Source of the DNA: Styela clava
Taxonomy: Eukaryota > Chordata > Ascidiacea > Stolidobranchia > Styelidae
Direction of reading: 5' to 3'
Assembly: GCF_964204865.1 (NCBI RefSeq)
Contig: NC_135259.1
Location: forward strand, 10,798,974 to 10,862,973
DNA: 64,000 nt
Made by a program: the position numbers and the translations under genes
Notes under the pieces: generated by a model
Told to the model about the DNA's origin: nothing
Databases searched by the model: none
Seen by the model: only the letters and a program-made list of their open reading frames with translations
Part shown: in pieces, positions 48,281-60,300 of the stretch
Layout: each line of letters starts with the position of its first letter
Position numbering within the stretch: position 1 is the stretch's first letter

Positions 48281-49787
48281 GTCCTAATAGGAGGTTAGAA
48301 AGGAAATATTGTTCATTTAACTATGGGTGATTGCTTCTCGAAGCAGCATTACTCAAACTATCATCATCATATCTACAATTAATTAGGTAATGCCATATAA
48401 ATCTACTAAGGCGTCACAACGACGCCGTCATAAAATAAACGCCCGGAGGAAGTCGTGACGAGTCAAAAATAAATGCTGAATAGATAAACGTAAGAATTAG
48501 CTTTCCCGTGTTTTAATATAAACAAATAATAATTATAATCGTATTCCAAGTGAGTTTCAATGAAGGCAAGTAAATAGTTTGGAAGAATGTTTGTTTGGCA
48601 ATACCTCTTATTGCTGAAAATGAAGAAAGTAATTCATGATATTAAAGGCGTTGGTGCTGACTTTATCTGTACCAGTGTAAATTTGCATTCAGTCTAGTAT
48701 GAATTTAGAGTTAAATAGCTATTGTTTAAACGTTTTTCTCTCAAACCAAATTAAAATTGGCGGGCGAAAACTTCTCTTCATAAATTACCACGTCAAGCGA
48801 TCCATCGCGTCGTGTATTTCAGTTGAAAAATTTAAATCGAACAGCATTTTTGTGAAAACAACTCATTATTTTATCATGACCAGAATTGTTGCTCGTTTCG
48901 GACTCACGAATCCATTTAAGAATGAACATATAATAATTGCAAAATTAACCAATAATTCGGCTTTTCAATCCATCGAGTTACATCAACTCCACAAATAGCT
49001 TCGGGGCTGTAAATAAATATTTTGTCTTCGGAACCAAAAGAGGTGCATCTGTTCAAAACTCAAATATAGTACAATGAAGTGTAATTATGGGTTGACGCGT
49101 AATTTATAACAGATTATGAATGGCAAACATATTTTGTAACTTATTACAAAGTATACTTGTTTGTATGATAACATATATATAGTTATCAAAAGTTCAGAAG
49201 ATGTTAAAAAAATCAGAATAATCTAAAATATAACAGTATTTGTAACAATATTTTGTTGCAAAGTATCAATTGTCGAAATTATTGCCACCATCGGGAGCCC
49301 GGATTATGCCCTCAATATAACACGCTGTTATTACCTAAATGTACAATTGTTCAAGTTGTTGATGCATTATGTCTGTGTCCATATTTTTAATTCGGTTTAA
49401 TTAGGCAATTTGAGCTGATCTGAGCAATAACCTTGGGGCTTTGACCTTACGAAATCTTGTTAGACGCATACTGCTATAAAAATTCATGAATTCAATTGGA
49501 AATTTAGATAATTTTTTTAAATAGGAATACTGCGTAATTTTAGTTTAGCTTTATTATTCGATAATGTATATGATTGGAACACGAGTCGTCAATAACTTGA
49601 TTTTGATATACTATCAATATCTCCTAATGTATACAATTTGAGAAGCGACATTACAATTCCGATTCCAAATAAAAATTTATGGATTTGATTGTATTATACA
49701 TTTTAATTAAGCACTTAATAAGGGTTTATACAAACATAAATAAACGTCATATGACGTCATACGTCATTTATTTGAATTGGGACCCTT
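48281..49787. other. Non-coding part of duplication copy A
   Basis: Matches about 53220-55061 in copy B in order, for example GACGCCGTCATAAAATAAACGCC and TTATGGGTTGACGCGTAATT. I see no gene. Blocks such as ATTGTCGAAATTATTGCCACCATCG are kept in both copies. Confidence 0.6.
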
Positions 49788-49795
49788 TATAAAAG
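49788..49795 (+). promoter_or_regulatory. TATA box in duplication copy A
   Basis: GGGACCCTTTATAAAAGCTGTCT, the same context as 55062-55069 ahead of gene 3. Here the segment is followed by duplicated terminal exons of gene 2 instead of a DOMON gene, so it is probably an orphan promoter. Confidence 0.4.
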
Positions 49796-50011
49796 CTGTC
49801 TCACCTCTCATAAGCCTCATTCGCTCTCGCTCTATTGTACATAAAGAAATATAGGAATGTCCGGTTGTATTTGAGAAGACACCGTAAACGGTTTTCCGAG
49901 CAAATATGTTTTTTAGCATGTTTTGTATTGAAAACAGTGCAAAATGGTGCAACAAATACAAAATAAACAATTTCTATCTTTTTTATCTAAAATGATTATT
50001 TTCAATTTCAG

Positions 50012-50370
50012 GATCAATGACGATAAACTTTTTAATGGATGAGTATTCAAGTGGTGAGTATTCAAGTATTCGAAAATTTTAGATTTCCATGAGCATTTCT
50101 AGAAAAAGTAAGATCCTCAAAACGCATTAGGATATTACCATGGTTTTCAATTATTGCTACATATCTATAAGTATAAGCGTGTTGTTGTCAATTTTTTTCG
50201 TTAAATGTTAAATGAGCATTCCAATAAAAATCAAACCGATTTGAACATTAAGTATAATTCGTAATAAATTTAATGCAATTATCTGTTATAAAGGTTCTTC
50301 AATAGACTACAAGGGATTTGTTGCTCTCAGTGCTGCTGGCGTTGGCGGTTATTTTGTATTCAAAAGTTAA
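50012..50370 (+). pseudogene. Duplicated terminal exons of gene 2
   Basis: Exon-like blocks 50012-50053 (GSMTINFLMDEYSSG) and 50294-50370 (GSSIDYKGFVALSAAG...) keep acceptors and donors. A 2-bp deletion relative to gene 2 (GCTGCTGTGGCG to GCTGCTGGCG) shifts the frame, turning the end into GVGGYFVFKS and a stop. No upstream exons exist, so this is either a pseudogene fragment or an alternative 3' end reached by splicing from exon 64 of gene 2. An AATAAA follows at 50535. Confidence 0.65.
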
Positions 50371-50540
50371 AAGATGAAGGAGATTTACAACGTCTCTTTA
50401 CAACGTTTATCCCTAATTTTACCTGAAAGAGTTTGATGTTAATTTAAATGCGCAGAGGCAATCGTAATGATGTTTATTGATAAAGCTTTTCAATAAAAAT
50501 GAAACTTTCTCGGGTTTAAATGTACTTTTTTTCGAATAAA

Positions 50541-51499
50541 ACTTTGAAGACATAAAATTATTGTAAATTTGATATGTAGATTCGACTATTGGGTAGGAAT
50601 CGGATTCCAATTTTGGGTTGTAGGAATGCTTTTTTAGTATTTTAAACAGGAAACGTATTTTCAAATTCTCTGCGTTGGATTCATCATTTTCGGTTGCCCA
50701 AACTGAAATAGGTTGAAATTATATATATATCATTTCCGATGGAACATTAGCTCATTCATATGGTAAAAGTTGCCTTACCAACATCCACAGGCCCAAACTA
50801 TCTAGGTCGCCGATGAAATCATGTAAATTTTTTATAGTACCTATTTTATTATATTCCCAGTTTATGAGAAACTGCAGCTGAGAAAATATTAGCATGAGGT
50901 GTTCACCTTTTTCTCAAACAAGACTCATTCCCCGATAGTATTTATCCATTAGCAACTCGAAGTCCGAAATGATATTTTCATGTCATTGTAAACAATAATT
51001 TAGTTTATCCTGGTTGAGATGATAGGCGAGGAGTACCAAACGAGGTCACTATTATACGTATATCTTGGAATATGACTTAGTGCACGCTTACCCACCAACC
51101 TATTGCGTCTGTGGGTGTAACATAGCAACACGCTGAATACAACGTTTTATATAGCAAAAAGAAGTCAGTGTTCTTTGTACAAGGTTAAATTATAATGCAT
51201 ATTCTCAACGCCACGGCGGGTAATATAACTAAAACATTTGTACGCGATCTTGGTTGTTGTTTATCAGGATAACTTGCCAATCATACAATATTGTAGATGT
51301 TATTGGGTACGATATTTTAATATTTTATTTGTAAAAATTCGTTCAATTTCCAGTAGAAACTTCAAATCGTCGTAATGGGAAGAATACTATGATTAAAGCA
51401 CGTGTATTATAATATATATTTTACTAGCAATTGGAAGTATATACTTCTACTACAATTTCATTTCAGAAAACGTCTGCACAATAATTATTCATGTATCTT
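50541..51499. other. Intergenic DNA, copy B, ahead of lectin B
   Basis: Duplicate of 42017-43130 with small indels (shared blocks such as ACATCCACAGGCCCAAACTATCTA and GCTTACCCACCAACCTATTGCG). No gene seen. Confidence 0.6.
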
Positions 51500-52249
51500 T
51501 CAGGCCACGTCCCTCTCGCATATATATCTGTAAATTCTTGAACATGGCGCGTCGTCGAGGTCTGTCGGCCAATCGTATTGGATCGTCCCGCAGTCTTGAT
51601 TTCCGTAATTATTAGGTTCTCCGGCTCTCCAAGGGGTGTTAGATTTTGTTGACGTCTGCCCATCAGACCAAATGAAACTACCTTCATTTTGAATATCATT
51701 TAAGCCTACCCAGAGACGAAGCCTTGATGTCCGTACTGCATCAAATATTGTTTTCTGTGCTGACGAGTCGCGAATACTTTTTGCAACTAATCGTGCGTGC
51801 CTAGATTTACAATCTTCGTCAGCAACTTGCCATGTTGTAGCTTGTTGACTAATCCAGTATTTGTATCGATTTTGTATAGTTACCCATCCTTCTAATTCTT
51901 CGATTCTTGTTCTTAGTTTTTCCAATTCAATTATTGCTTCTGACGATGCGTCACCTTTCGGTCCAGTGTAACCACGCAGACCCCTTTCACCATTCTCGCC
52001 AGGGGGCCCCTGGGGTCCAACTACACCACTGTCTCCTTTCACTCCGACACTCCCTTTGTCTCCTTTTGGGCCACTTGGCCCGATGGCCCCTCTTTTACCA
52101 GGTCTACCTATTCTATTATTCGCATTTTCCCAATCAATATCGAATATCAATCTAGATCGAGAACTGTCGTGTTGTACCGAACATGTCGAATCCAGAATGA
52201 CTTTGGGCAAAGATACGATAAGTAGTATCAGTGAAACTGAAAACATCAT
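51500..52249 (-). CDS. Collagenous C-type lectin (collectin-like), copy B
   Basis: A 249-aa paralogue of lectin A, roughly 88% identical by my count. I chose the Met of [10 protein letters not shown] by comparison with copy A, although the frame stays open 20 codons upstream; a TTTTTTTGCAG on this strand just upstream may be a 5'-UTR acceptor. The signal peptide, the Cys near residue 23, the 18 Gly-X-Y triplets, the neck (one Glu shorter) and the C-type lectin domain are all kept. The EPN motif is present, but the Ca2+/sugar-ligating Glu before DC is Gln (NYGNQDCGTI) and the second motif is LDDAPC, so carbohydrate binding may be weakened or changed. Confidence 0.87.
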   Translation of the reverse strand: MMFSVSLILLIVSLPKVILDSTCSVQHDSSRSRLIFDIDWENANNRIGRPGKRGAIGPSGPKGDKGSVGVKGDSGVVGPQGPPGENGERGLRGYTGPKGDASSEAIIELEKLRTRIEELEGWVTIQNRYKYWISQQATTWQVADEDCKSRHARLVAKSIRDSSAQKTIFDAVRTSRLRLWVGLNDIQNEGSFIWSDGQTSTKSNTPWRAGEPNNYGNQDCGTIQYDWPTDLDDAPCSRIYRYICERDVA

Positions 52250-55061
52250 TATTTTTCTACAACTGCAAAAAAACAGAAACAAAGAGCACATACTTTTAAT
52301 GACAATCACTTTATTGGTTGGTCTGAAACAGCGAAGTGCACTGCTGCCTAATATTTACGAAGATTAATATAACACTAAACATGTTCCATACGCCTTTTCA
52401 TTAGAAGAACAGGAATATGGGTAGCTCATGATATCAAGAATTAACGATTAACGAAACCAAAGTTTTGAAAGTGATTGTCGACAGCCCTTATAACTACTGG
52501 TATATATAAACTATTTAGCCACCTACGTATTGCATGTCAAAATTATCAAATAACAAAATTTGACGAGGTCTGACCAAGATCTTAATTAAACACAATGCAG
52601 GCATTCGGAACATTGTCTATTAGTAAAGACAAATATTGACATACATACATAATACAAAGGGAGCATTGAACCTTTCAGCGAGTTACCAAATAGCTAACTG
52701 TATATGGACTAATATTACAGCTACTCAATTGTTCTGATATTTTAGTTTGGATGCCACATCAAACTAGCAACAGTTAGTTTCACGAAAAAGAGAAAATGAT
52801 ATTCATTATTGGTTGAAGCTTATTTTGACAAAAAAAGTTTAACAAACACTAAATAACAGTTATGTTTACGTATTAGATATTTTTATCTTACAACTAACTG
52901 GGGCAGGCAAAGCTTGATCAAATATGACAAATTATAACATCACGCATATTTATCGGATCTTCCATTTTATGCATTCCACTTCCAGAATATTTTTTGATTC
53001 AACCATGTGAGAATATGTTCTCCAGCTTTTCGAATTTTAGCCAAACCTGTACAATTAGTGATATTCACCAATTTTTTATATTTGATGAATTTTTGTTTGT
53101 CTTTAAGGCGAGAAGATCTTCGAAGGTCGTTTGGCCGTTATCGATCGCGACTTTCGTGTCCGTGTATTTGACAATAGCTAGATTGTTCTATTGGGATTTG
53201 AGAAGAAAATAATGTTCATTCCACTAGGGGCGGCAACTTTGTAAGGCATTACTCGAACTATCGCTGTCATATCTACAATTAATTAACGCCATGTACAACT
53301 ACAACAAGGCTGATAACACGCTGGCAAAACGGAGCGTCGTTTTTAAAACGATGCAGACTCAGGTATCATAGGATATTCTCACAAGGTAAATAAGATAAAC
53401 AGTTTACACGTTTCACTTATATTATCTAAATATTTAGCTAAAAACGAGTTATATCTGGTTATAATTACGCTTCCGCGTACTTCAACAGTCACGAGGCAAT
53501 CCTTACTTATTTAAGCCACTGAGCGTACTTACATTATTTTAGATAATTTGCATTAAAATGCCAAAAAAACAGACAATTTATACGTCATAATGACGCCGTC
53601 ATAAAATAAACGCCAAGAGGAAGTCGTGACTTGTCAAAAATAAATGCTGAATAGGTAAACGTAAGAATCAGCTTCACCGTTTAGCTTTATGATAATAACT
53701 ATAATCGTATTTCAAGTGAGTCTCAATGAAGGAAAGTAAATACTTCGGGAGAATGTTTGATTGACAAGATCTCTTATCGCTGAAAATGAATGAATTCATG
53801 ATATTATAGACGTTGATGCTGACTTTTCGTGTTCCAGTGTATACTTGCTTTCAGCATAGTATGAAGGCCGAGTTAAACAGCTATTGATTAAATAATTTTC
53901 ACCCAAACTAAATAAAAATTAGCGGTTGGAAACATATCACCATAATTTACCACAAGCGATTAATCGCATCGTGCATTTCAGTTGAAAAAAATTGAAACCG
54001 AACAGCATTTTTGTATAAACAACCTATTATTTTATCCTGACCAGAATTTTTGCTTGTGTCGTACTACCGAATCTAATCAAGATTGAACAAATAACCGCAA
54101 AAATTGCAAAATTGCATAATTGCAAAAATTACCTAATAAACTAATAATCAATAGCCACCTAATTTGTATTTTTTATCCGTCTAGTTACATCAACTTGCCA
54201 AATAGCTTCGGGGCTTCAAATGAATATTTAGTCTTCGGAACAAAAGATGTGATTCGGTCCAAACCTCAAATAGGGTACAATAAAGTGTAATTATGGGTTG
54301 ACGCGTAATTAATAACAGATTATTATTAGCGAACATATTTTATATTAACGTAACACAAAATATACTGGTTTTCATGATAACTCATATACATATGTATAAT
54401 TTTTTAAATGTTCAAAAAATGTTGTTTATTGTTTCATTGTTTGCGATGGCAATAAGAAAAATACAAAAGCTATACAATAGACTTATATTGCAAAAAACGA
54501 GCAATCAAAATAACCCAAAATATAACAGTATTTGGAACACATTTCATTTTGTCGTGAAGTATCAATTGTCGAAATTATTGCCACCATCGAGATCCGGATT
54601 ATGACCTCAATTGAACATGTTGTTATTTAATCCCATAATTTCCACTTGATCCGCAAATGTTCAATTGTTAAAGTTGTTGATGCATTATATCTGTGTCCAT
54701 ATTTTTTAATTTGGTTTAATTACGCAATTTGAGCCGATCTGAGCTATATCCCTGGGGCTTTGACCTTACGAAATCGTATTGGACACATGCTGCTATAAAA
54801 ATTCATGAATTTAATTGGCAATTCAGAGAACTTATTTTGAATAGAACACTGCGTACTTTTATTTTAGCTTTAGTATTCGATAAATTATATCATTGAAACA
54901 CGAGTTATCAATAACTTGAACTTAATGAAGTACTAATATTTCATAATGTATACAATTTCGAATCCAAATTGAAATTTACGGATTTGATTGTACTCTTTAA
55001 TTAGGCAATTAATAAGGATTTATACAAACATATACGTCATTTAATTGAAATTGGGACCCTT
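52250..55061. other. Non-coding DNA downstream of the lectin B start, copy B
   Basis: Matches 43884-44780 and then 47970-49787 of copy A minus the insertions there. Likely contains the upstream region of lectin B and the promoter side of gene 3. No open frame with family resemblance. Confidence 0.55.
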
Positions 55062-55069
55062 TATAAAAG
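55062..55069 (+). promoter_or_regulatory. TATA box, candidate promoter of gene 3
   Basis: TATAAAAG, 456 bp ahead of the gene 3 ATG, with a possible 5'-UTR acceptor (TTTCAATTAG) ending at 55496. A second candidate, TATAAAAA at 55466-55473, would give a very short leader without an intron. Confidence 0.4.
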
Positions 55070-55517
55070 CTGTCTTATCTCTCATGAGGCCCATTCATTT
55101 TATTGTACATAAAGAAATATAGGAATGTACGGTTGTATTTTAAAAGATACCGTAAACGGGTTTCCGAGCAAATCTGCATCGTTTTTTTTAATAAGCTTGG
55201 CTCGTGTGAATTCTCATAGTTGTAGATAAATTCAAAATCTTAATATTTCATGTAGAAAATGGGTATTATTTATTTCCAATTTTAAACGAACTCGGCTCTA
55301 AACAAGCAATAAAAAGTATTAAAAGATAATGGATTTATTTAGTAATCAAATGGTAGTCGCAGTTGGTAATAATAGAGCTTTGAAGATTTAGTTCGCTAAA
55401 TTGCGAAAACGAACATAATCTAATAGGAACATCTGATTAAAATTCGCCTTTGCCTCGGTCATTGTTATAAAAATTTCGTTTTACATTTTCAATTAGATAT
55501 CTAACATCTTTATCAAT

Positions 55518-57317
55518 ATGAGAGTCACAAAAGTACTAGTCATATTGATGGTGTCAATTTATGGAGTTCTTGGGGCAGTTCTGCCAGATTCGTCAGAATC
55601 TGTTTATGATGGATCAATGGAATTGGCCACGGATGTATATTTAAAATGGAAAGTAGAAGGAGACTTTATACTTTTAAGGGTTAGTAGTAAAAATTTTAAA
55701 ATTGTTTAATGTAAATAAATGAATATCTTTAATCAAACGATATTCTGTTGTGTTCTATGCTGTCCTCGTTTTGTATAAAACCAGTTAAAAAATGTAATAT
55801 TTAAAATGGGCAATAAAAATTATACCTTATGCATAATTCACATATATTACTATGAATTTTATTTAAATATATACAGAATCAATCAATTTTTAAACCCCTT
55901 TCCAATATCTAATTTACATTTAAATTATAAGCGATCTTCTAAATATGATTTTTGAAATTAGTACGCGTAATCCCGTCGAAAGGCTTCCGGGATTAAATCA
56001 AATTATCTAAATCAATATATTGTGCACCGATTTTGAAACACGGAACCGTGCTCAGTTTTTTCAATATTACAAAAGTTTTATTATATTTTAAACTTGTTAT
56101 ATCGTTTCAGCTCGACTACATGACGACAGGATGGATTGGCATTGGATTTCCTAAAACTACGAAGGCACACGGCATGAAAGACTCTGATATCATAATGGGA
56201 TGGGTGAATAACAATAAAGGATATGTTTTGGTAAGTGCAGTGAGCATACTGGGACACTACTTGCAAAGTTTCTTAGTAGTATAAGTTGAATTGGTTAGTC
56301 AAACGTAATTTGTTATCGACGTTATGTCTCATTTCACTATGGCAGCTTTCTTTATTACAAGATTTGTATCATTTTATTTTGATGCAATTTACATTGAATT
56401 GAAAATGTCTATGTTTGGGCTATGTAGCAAAAGTGTTGTGTTTTTAAAGGACGCATACGCAAAGAAGAACGGAGTTCCAGAAGTAGATTCCGCCTCAGAT
56501 GTTGAGATCATCAGTGCAAAAGAAGAAGGGGGTTTCACAACCATGGTTTTCAAGAGACCAATCGTTGCAATAAATAAAGATGACGTCACAATTGAGGTAT
56601 AATTATTCAAACAATTTGCGCAAATTCTGTTTCAATTAAAAATCCCATACAAATCAAATGTAAGATGATAAGAGTTGTACTCGATTATATTGTAACGGAC
56701 TTTAAATGAGGAATTTAAATGTTTAAATGAGGGGTGTTTTAAAATTTTTTAACGAATTAGATCTTCAGTTTCCTATATTCCCAAATATAATTTTAGATAA
56801 CAATAGATTATAGGTTATTTGGTAAACTCCATTTGTAAATTACAGGTTTAGTTTACATAGATCTTAAAATAATGAATATATTACCACAGCAATATTGCTA
56901 TTTTATTTGCTGGTAAAAAACCTTGTTATACCATTTTGGAAGAGATTAGTCATAAAACTTATAGCTTGCCTGTATGCATTAAGTTCCAATATGCAACTTG
57001 TTCTCAGAATCTCAGATTTTTTTGGAGATGCGAGAAAAATATACACTGTATTGTTGGTAGTCAAGAAACTCGATATATTTGAATATGTGATTCCAAACTT
57101 GATACGATAATCATCCTTGTAGCAAAAATTTATTTCATTTGAATTATCCAAAGGACCCGCATTTAGTTGCAATGTATTAAATTTTTGTGGCAAATATGGT
57201 TCATTCTAAATTATTTTTAAATTTTGCAGAAAGGAGAAATTGCAATTATTTGGGCGTATGGAAACATAGGTAGTTTGAGTGAAACTATTTCGGGCGCTGA
57301 ACACCACTCACAAAGAG
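55518..57317 (+). other. Gene 3, signal peptide and DOMON 1
   Basis: The first four exons. The second reads LDYMTTGWIGIGFPKTTKAH then GMKDSDIIMGWV, with Met present and an insertion before it. The third starts DAYAKKNGVPEVD, and the fourth has IIWAYGNIG and ends EHHSQRG (His present). The GWV ending is shared with gene 4. Confidence 0.78.
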
Positions 57318-60300
57318 GTAAGAAAATCAAATTACCAACTTCAAAGGTTGGATAATTTCTAAAATAAGCACTTTACGATCAATTACACGGTAAAAAATTT
57401 TATATACATACACTTGGACAATATTTTATCTGAAATGTGTGCATATATATGTTTTATGCAAATTTTATTCTAAATTAAACACCTGAAACGATTTATTATT
57501 GAGCAATTCAATTCTGAAATAGAACATTGACCATAAATTTTTTTTATTTTTTTTTTTGCATTCGAACAATAACATTTCATTATTGTCAGGTCAGGCAAGA
57601 ATAGCTTTGATACCTGCGGAGAACAAAGTACGTCCTCGAGGCAAAATACGTAAGTTTAGTTACGGCTTTCTAATCTTAAAACAATTTTAAGCAATTTTTG
57701 TCAGATTGAATAATCTTTAAACAAAGACGTATTTGACGGGTATTTGAAGTGGTTGAATAAACTCAAAAATTATATCAGGGGATATTTTTGCATTGCGAAC
57801 CACTTGGTTTTGCCAAAGCCGTCCCAATTATAAAAAGAAAAAATTTCTTTTTAAATGTCCTAATATTAATAAAGTTGAAGACTTGGAGGTATGACACTTT
57901 TCTTTTTGTGTACGCGATAGTATATCCGTGTTCCCAGCAAAAACAAACTGAATTTGAATTTAATTTTGTCCATTGATGGCAGATAATACTAGTATTATTG
58001 AAATTAAATGAATAATAATGCTTAATTTTATTTGCTTTTGAAGCGATAATTGAAACTCCCCTTGATCCAAATACTCCAACAAGCGTCCAGAAGCAAGAAA
58101 GTGTGACACCAAATGAACACGGTAAGGTCAACACACCAGTGTCCCCAAATAAACCTAGCAAACCTATGTCCCCAATTACCCCAGGAGAACCAAAGACACG
58201 AGGAGGAATTGCGAGACGCAGCAAAAATATATATATAACTACCCCAAATGAGGAGAGCATACAAGAAAAAGACACAGCTGAAAATCAAGAAAAGAAGAAT
58301 GCCACTGAAATTATTCCAAGTGAGTCAGATAATGTCAATTCTCCAACAACACCCGGTGGATATGACAAGCCAGTAAGTCCACGCAAACCCAACATACATT
58401 CCTCGAGTAAAACAAGCACTCCCGTATTATCAGAAATCCAAACCAAAACTGCTAAAGGAAAGTCAAACAAACCTAAATCACCGATGCCGCCAAATAAAAC
58501 CGACAAACACAAATCACATAAAAGTCCCGGAAAAGCTGCCAAATCGCCAATGACACCAAGCAACAAAGATGCTTTGAAAGGTAAACCAGAATCGGCAATG
58601 ACTCCAATTGATCTCGACAAACCCAAATCCCCAATGACTCCGGATGGACCCACCAAATCTAAATCAAAGAAGACACCAAGAAACAAAGATGCTTCAAAAG
58701 GTAAACCAGAATCAGCAATGACTCCAACTGATCTTGACACGCCCAAATCCCCAATGACTCCCGGTAAACCCACAAAAACAAATTCGCCATTGTCCTCAAG
58801 TGAATCATCAACCCCGGGTGTACCCACCAAATCTAAATCGAAGAAGACACCAAGAAACAAAGATGCTTTAACAGGTAAACCAGAATCAGCAATGACTCCA
58901 ACTGATCTCGACAAACCCAAATCCCCAATGACTCCGGATGGATCCACCAAATCTAAATCGAAGAAGACACCAAGAAACAAAGATGCTTCAAATGGTAAAA
59001 CAGAATCAGCAATGACTCCAACAGATCTCGACACGCTCAAATCCCCAATGACTCCCGGTAAACCCACAAAAACAAATTCGCCATTGCCCTCAAGTGAATC
59101 ATCAACCCCGGGTGTACCCACCAAATCTAAATCGAAGAAGACACCAAGAAACAAAGATGCTTCAAAAAGTGAACCAGAATCAGCAATGACTCCAACAGAT
59201 CCAGTTGAGCCTGAATCACCAATACCCCCGAGTGAACCAATTGAATCTGAATTGCCAGTGACACCAAATGAATCCGTTGAAAGCGAATCTCAAACATATC
59301 CAAGTGATTCCCAACTCGAAGAATCGCGATCGCCAGCACAATCAGGCGGGTATTTCAGATCTAAAAAACTGGAAACACCAAAACCCCAGATACAACGTCA
59401 CATGATACTCAGGGGAGGATATAGAGGTCTTGATCAAATGTATGATGACGCAATGTCAAAATCTACCATTTTAGACGTCGAACGAAATATAAAGTTTAGT
59501 TGGAATTACAATGATGAATATATTGTATTCGAGGTAAGGTTTTGTTATATATTGTATCCTTAGTTGACATCGATGGTTAGGAATCCCCGTCCCACCATTT
59601 TACCCAGTCTGTAATCGATTGACCCAACCGAAAAAATACCGGTTTTTCAAAAAATATTATCTCTTTTCATATCAGAGAAAATTTGTCATGAGATCCCGCT
59701 AATGATTAGTATACGACACTCAACGTTATATGACATAACTCGCGCTGACAGATTCAATAAACTTTTAAATAGTGATAATTCATTGTTTTTGTTCGTTACT
59801 TACAGGTCTCGATACCAACTCGCGGTTGGATAGGTGTAGGTTTCGCGCCAGGACCGAATATGGCGGGTGCAGACATCTTTATTGCGGGAATAAGAAGAAA
59901 TGGAGTATACGCTTCGGTATAGTATTGAGAATTAAATGATTCGTCAGAACTCTCTCCCATCATATTTATGAATAAATAAGAATTGCAAATTAAAGAATGT
60001 TGAATTTAATTGAGAATATATTTTGTATTAGTCTTTTGTACTTTTTTCTAATTGGTTAATTTTTGTAACTACACTTTTCCGTTTGCCAAATTTCGTTTTT
60101 ATACAATTGAAAATATCAGCATCAAATTGTCCCAAATACTCGATTGAGACGCTATATTTAAATCACTGCTGATATAATGCTTCTACTCGTGAAATTTTAC
60201 AAAAAAATTAAATTAAAATGATATACTAAAACTTTTTTATCGTAATTTTACAAAAAAAAAATTTAAATTAGAATTATATACTAAAACCTTTTCGTCGTAA

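Larger units (their letters stand above)
41436..49930. repeat. Segmental tandem duplication, copy A
   Basis: Contains the last two exons of gene 2, lectin gene A and downstream non-coding DNA ending with a TATA-containing segment. It matches 49931-55176 in the same order. Homology begins at AAAACAGTGCAA in both copies. Copy A is longer because of later insertions: the hAT at 44912-47947 with its flanks, and the dispersed repeat at 48013-48280. Both are absent from copy B, so they arrived after the duplication. Confidence 0.85.
49931..55176. repeat. Segmental tandem duplication, copy B
   Basis: Second copy of the unit, with duplicated gene 2 terminal exons, lectin B on the minus strand, the non-coding block and the TATA-containing segment. 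It ends around ACGGGTTTCCGAGCAAATCT, a few hundred bases before the gene 3 start codon. Confidence 0.85.

Noticed and set aside
58285-59154. Long minus-strand open frame of 289 codons opposite the gene 3 linker
   Set aside because: It is the antisense shadow of the 294-bp coding repeat, hydrophobic and repetitive only because the sense strand is. The sense frame has matching splice phases.
58562-59190. Repeat array considered as CRISPR or satellite
   Set aside because: Units are in frame, coding and alternate between 120 and 174 bp without unique spacers.
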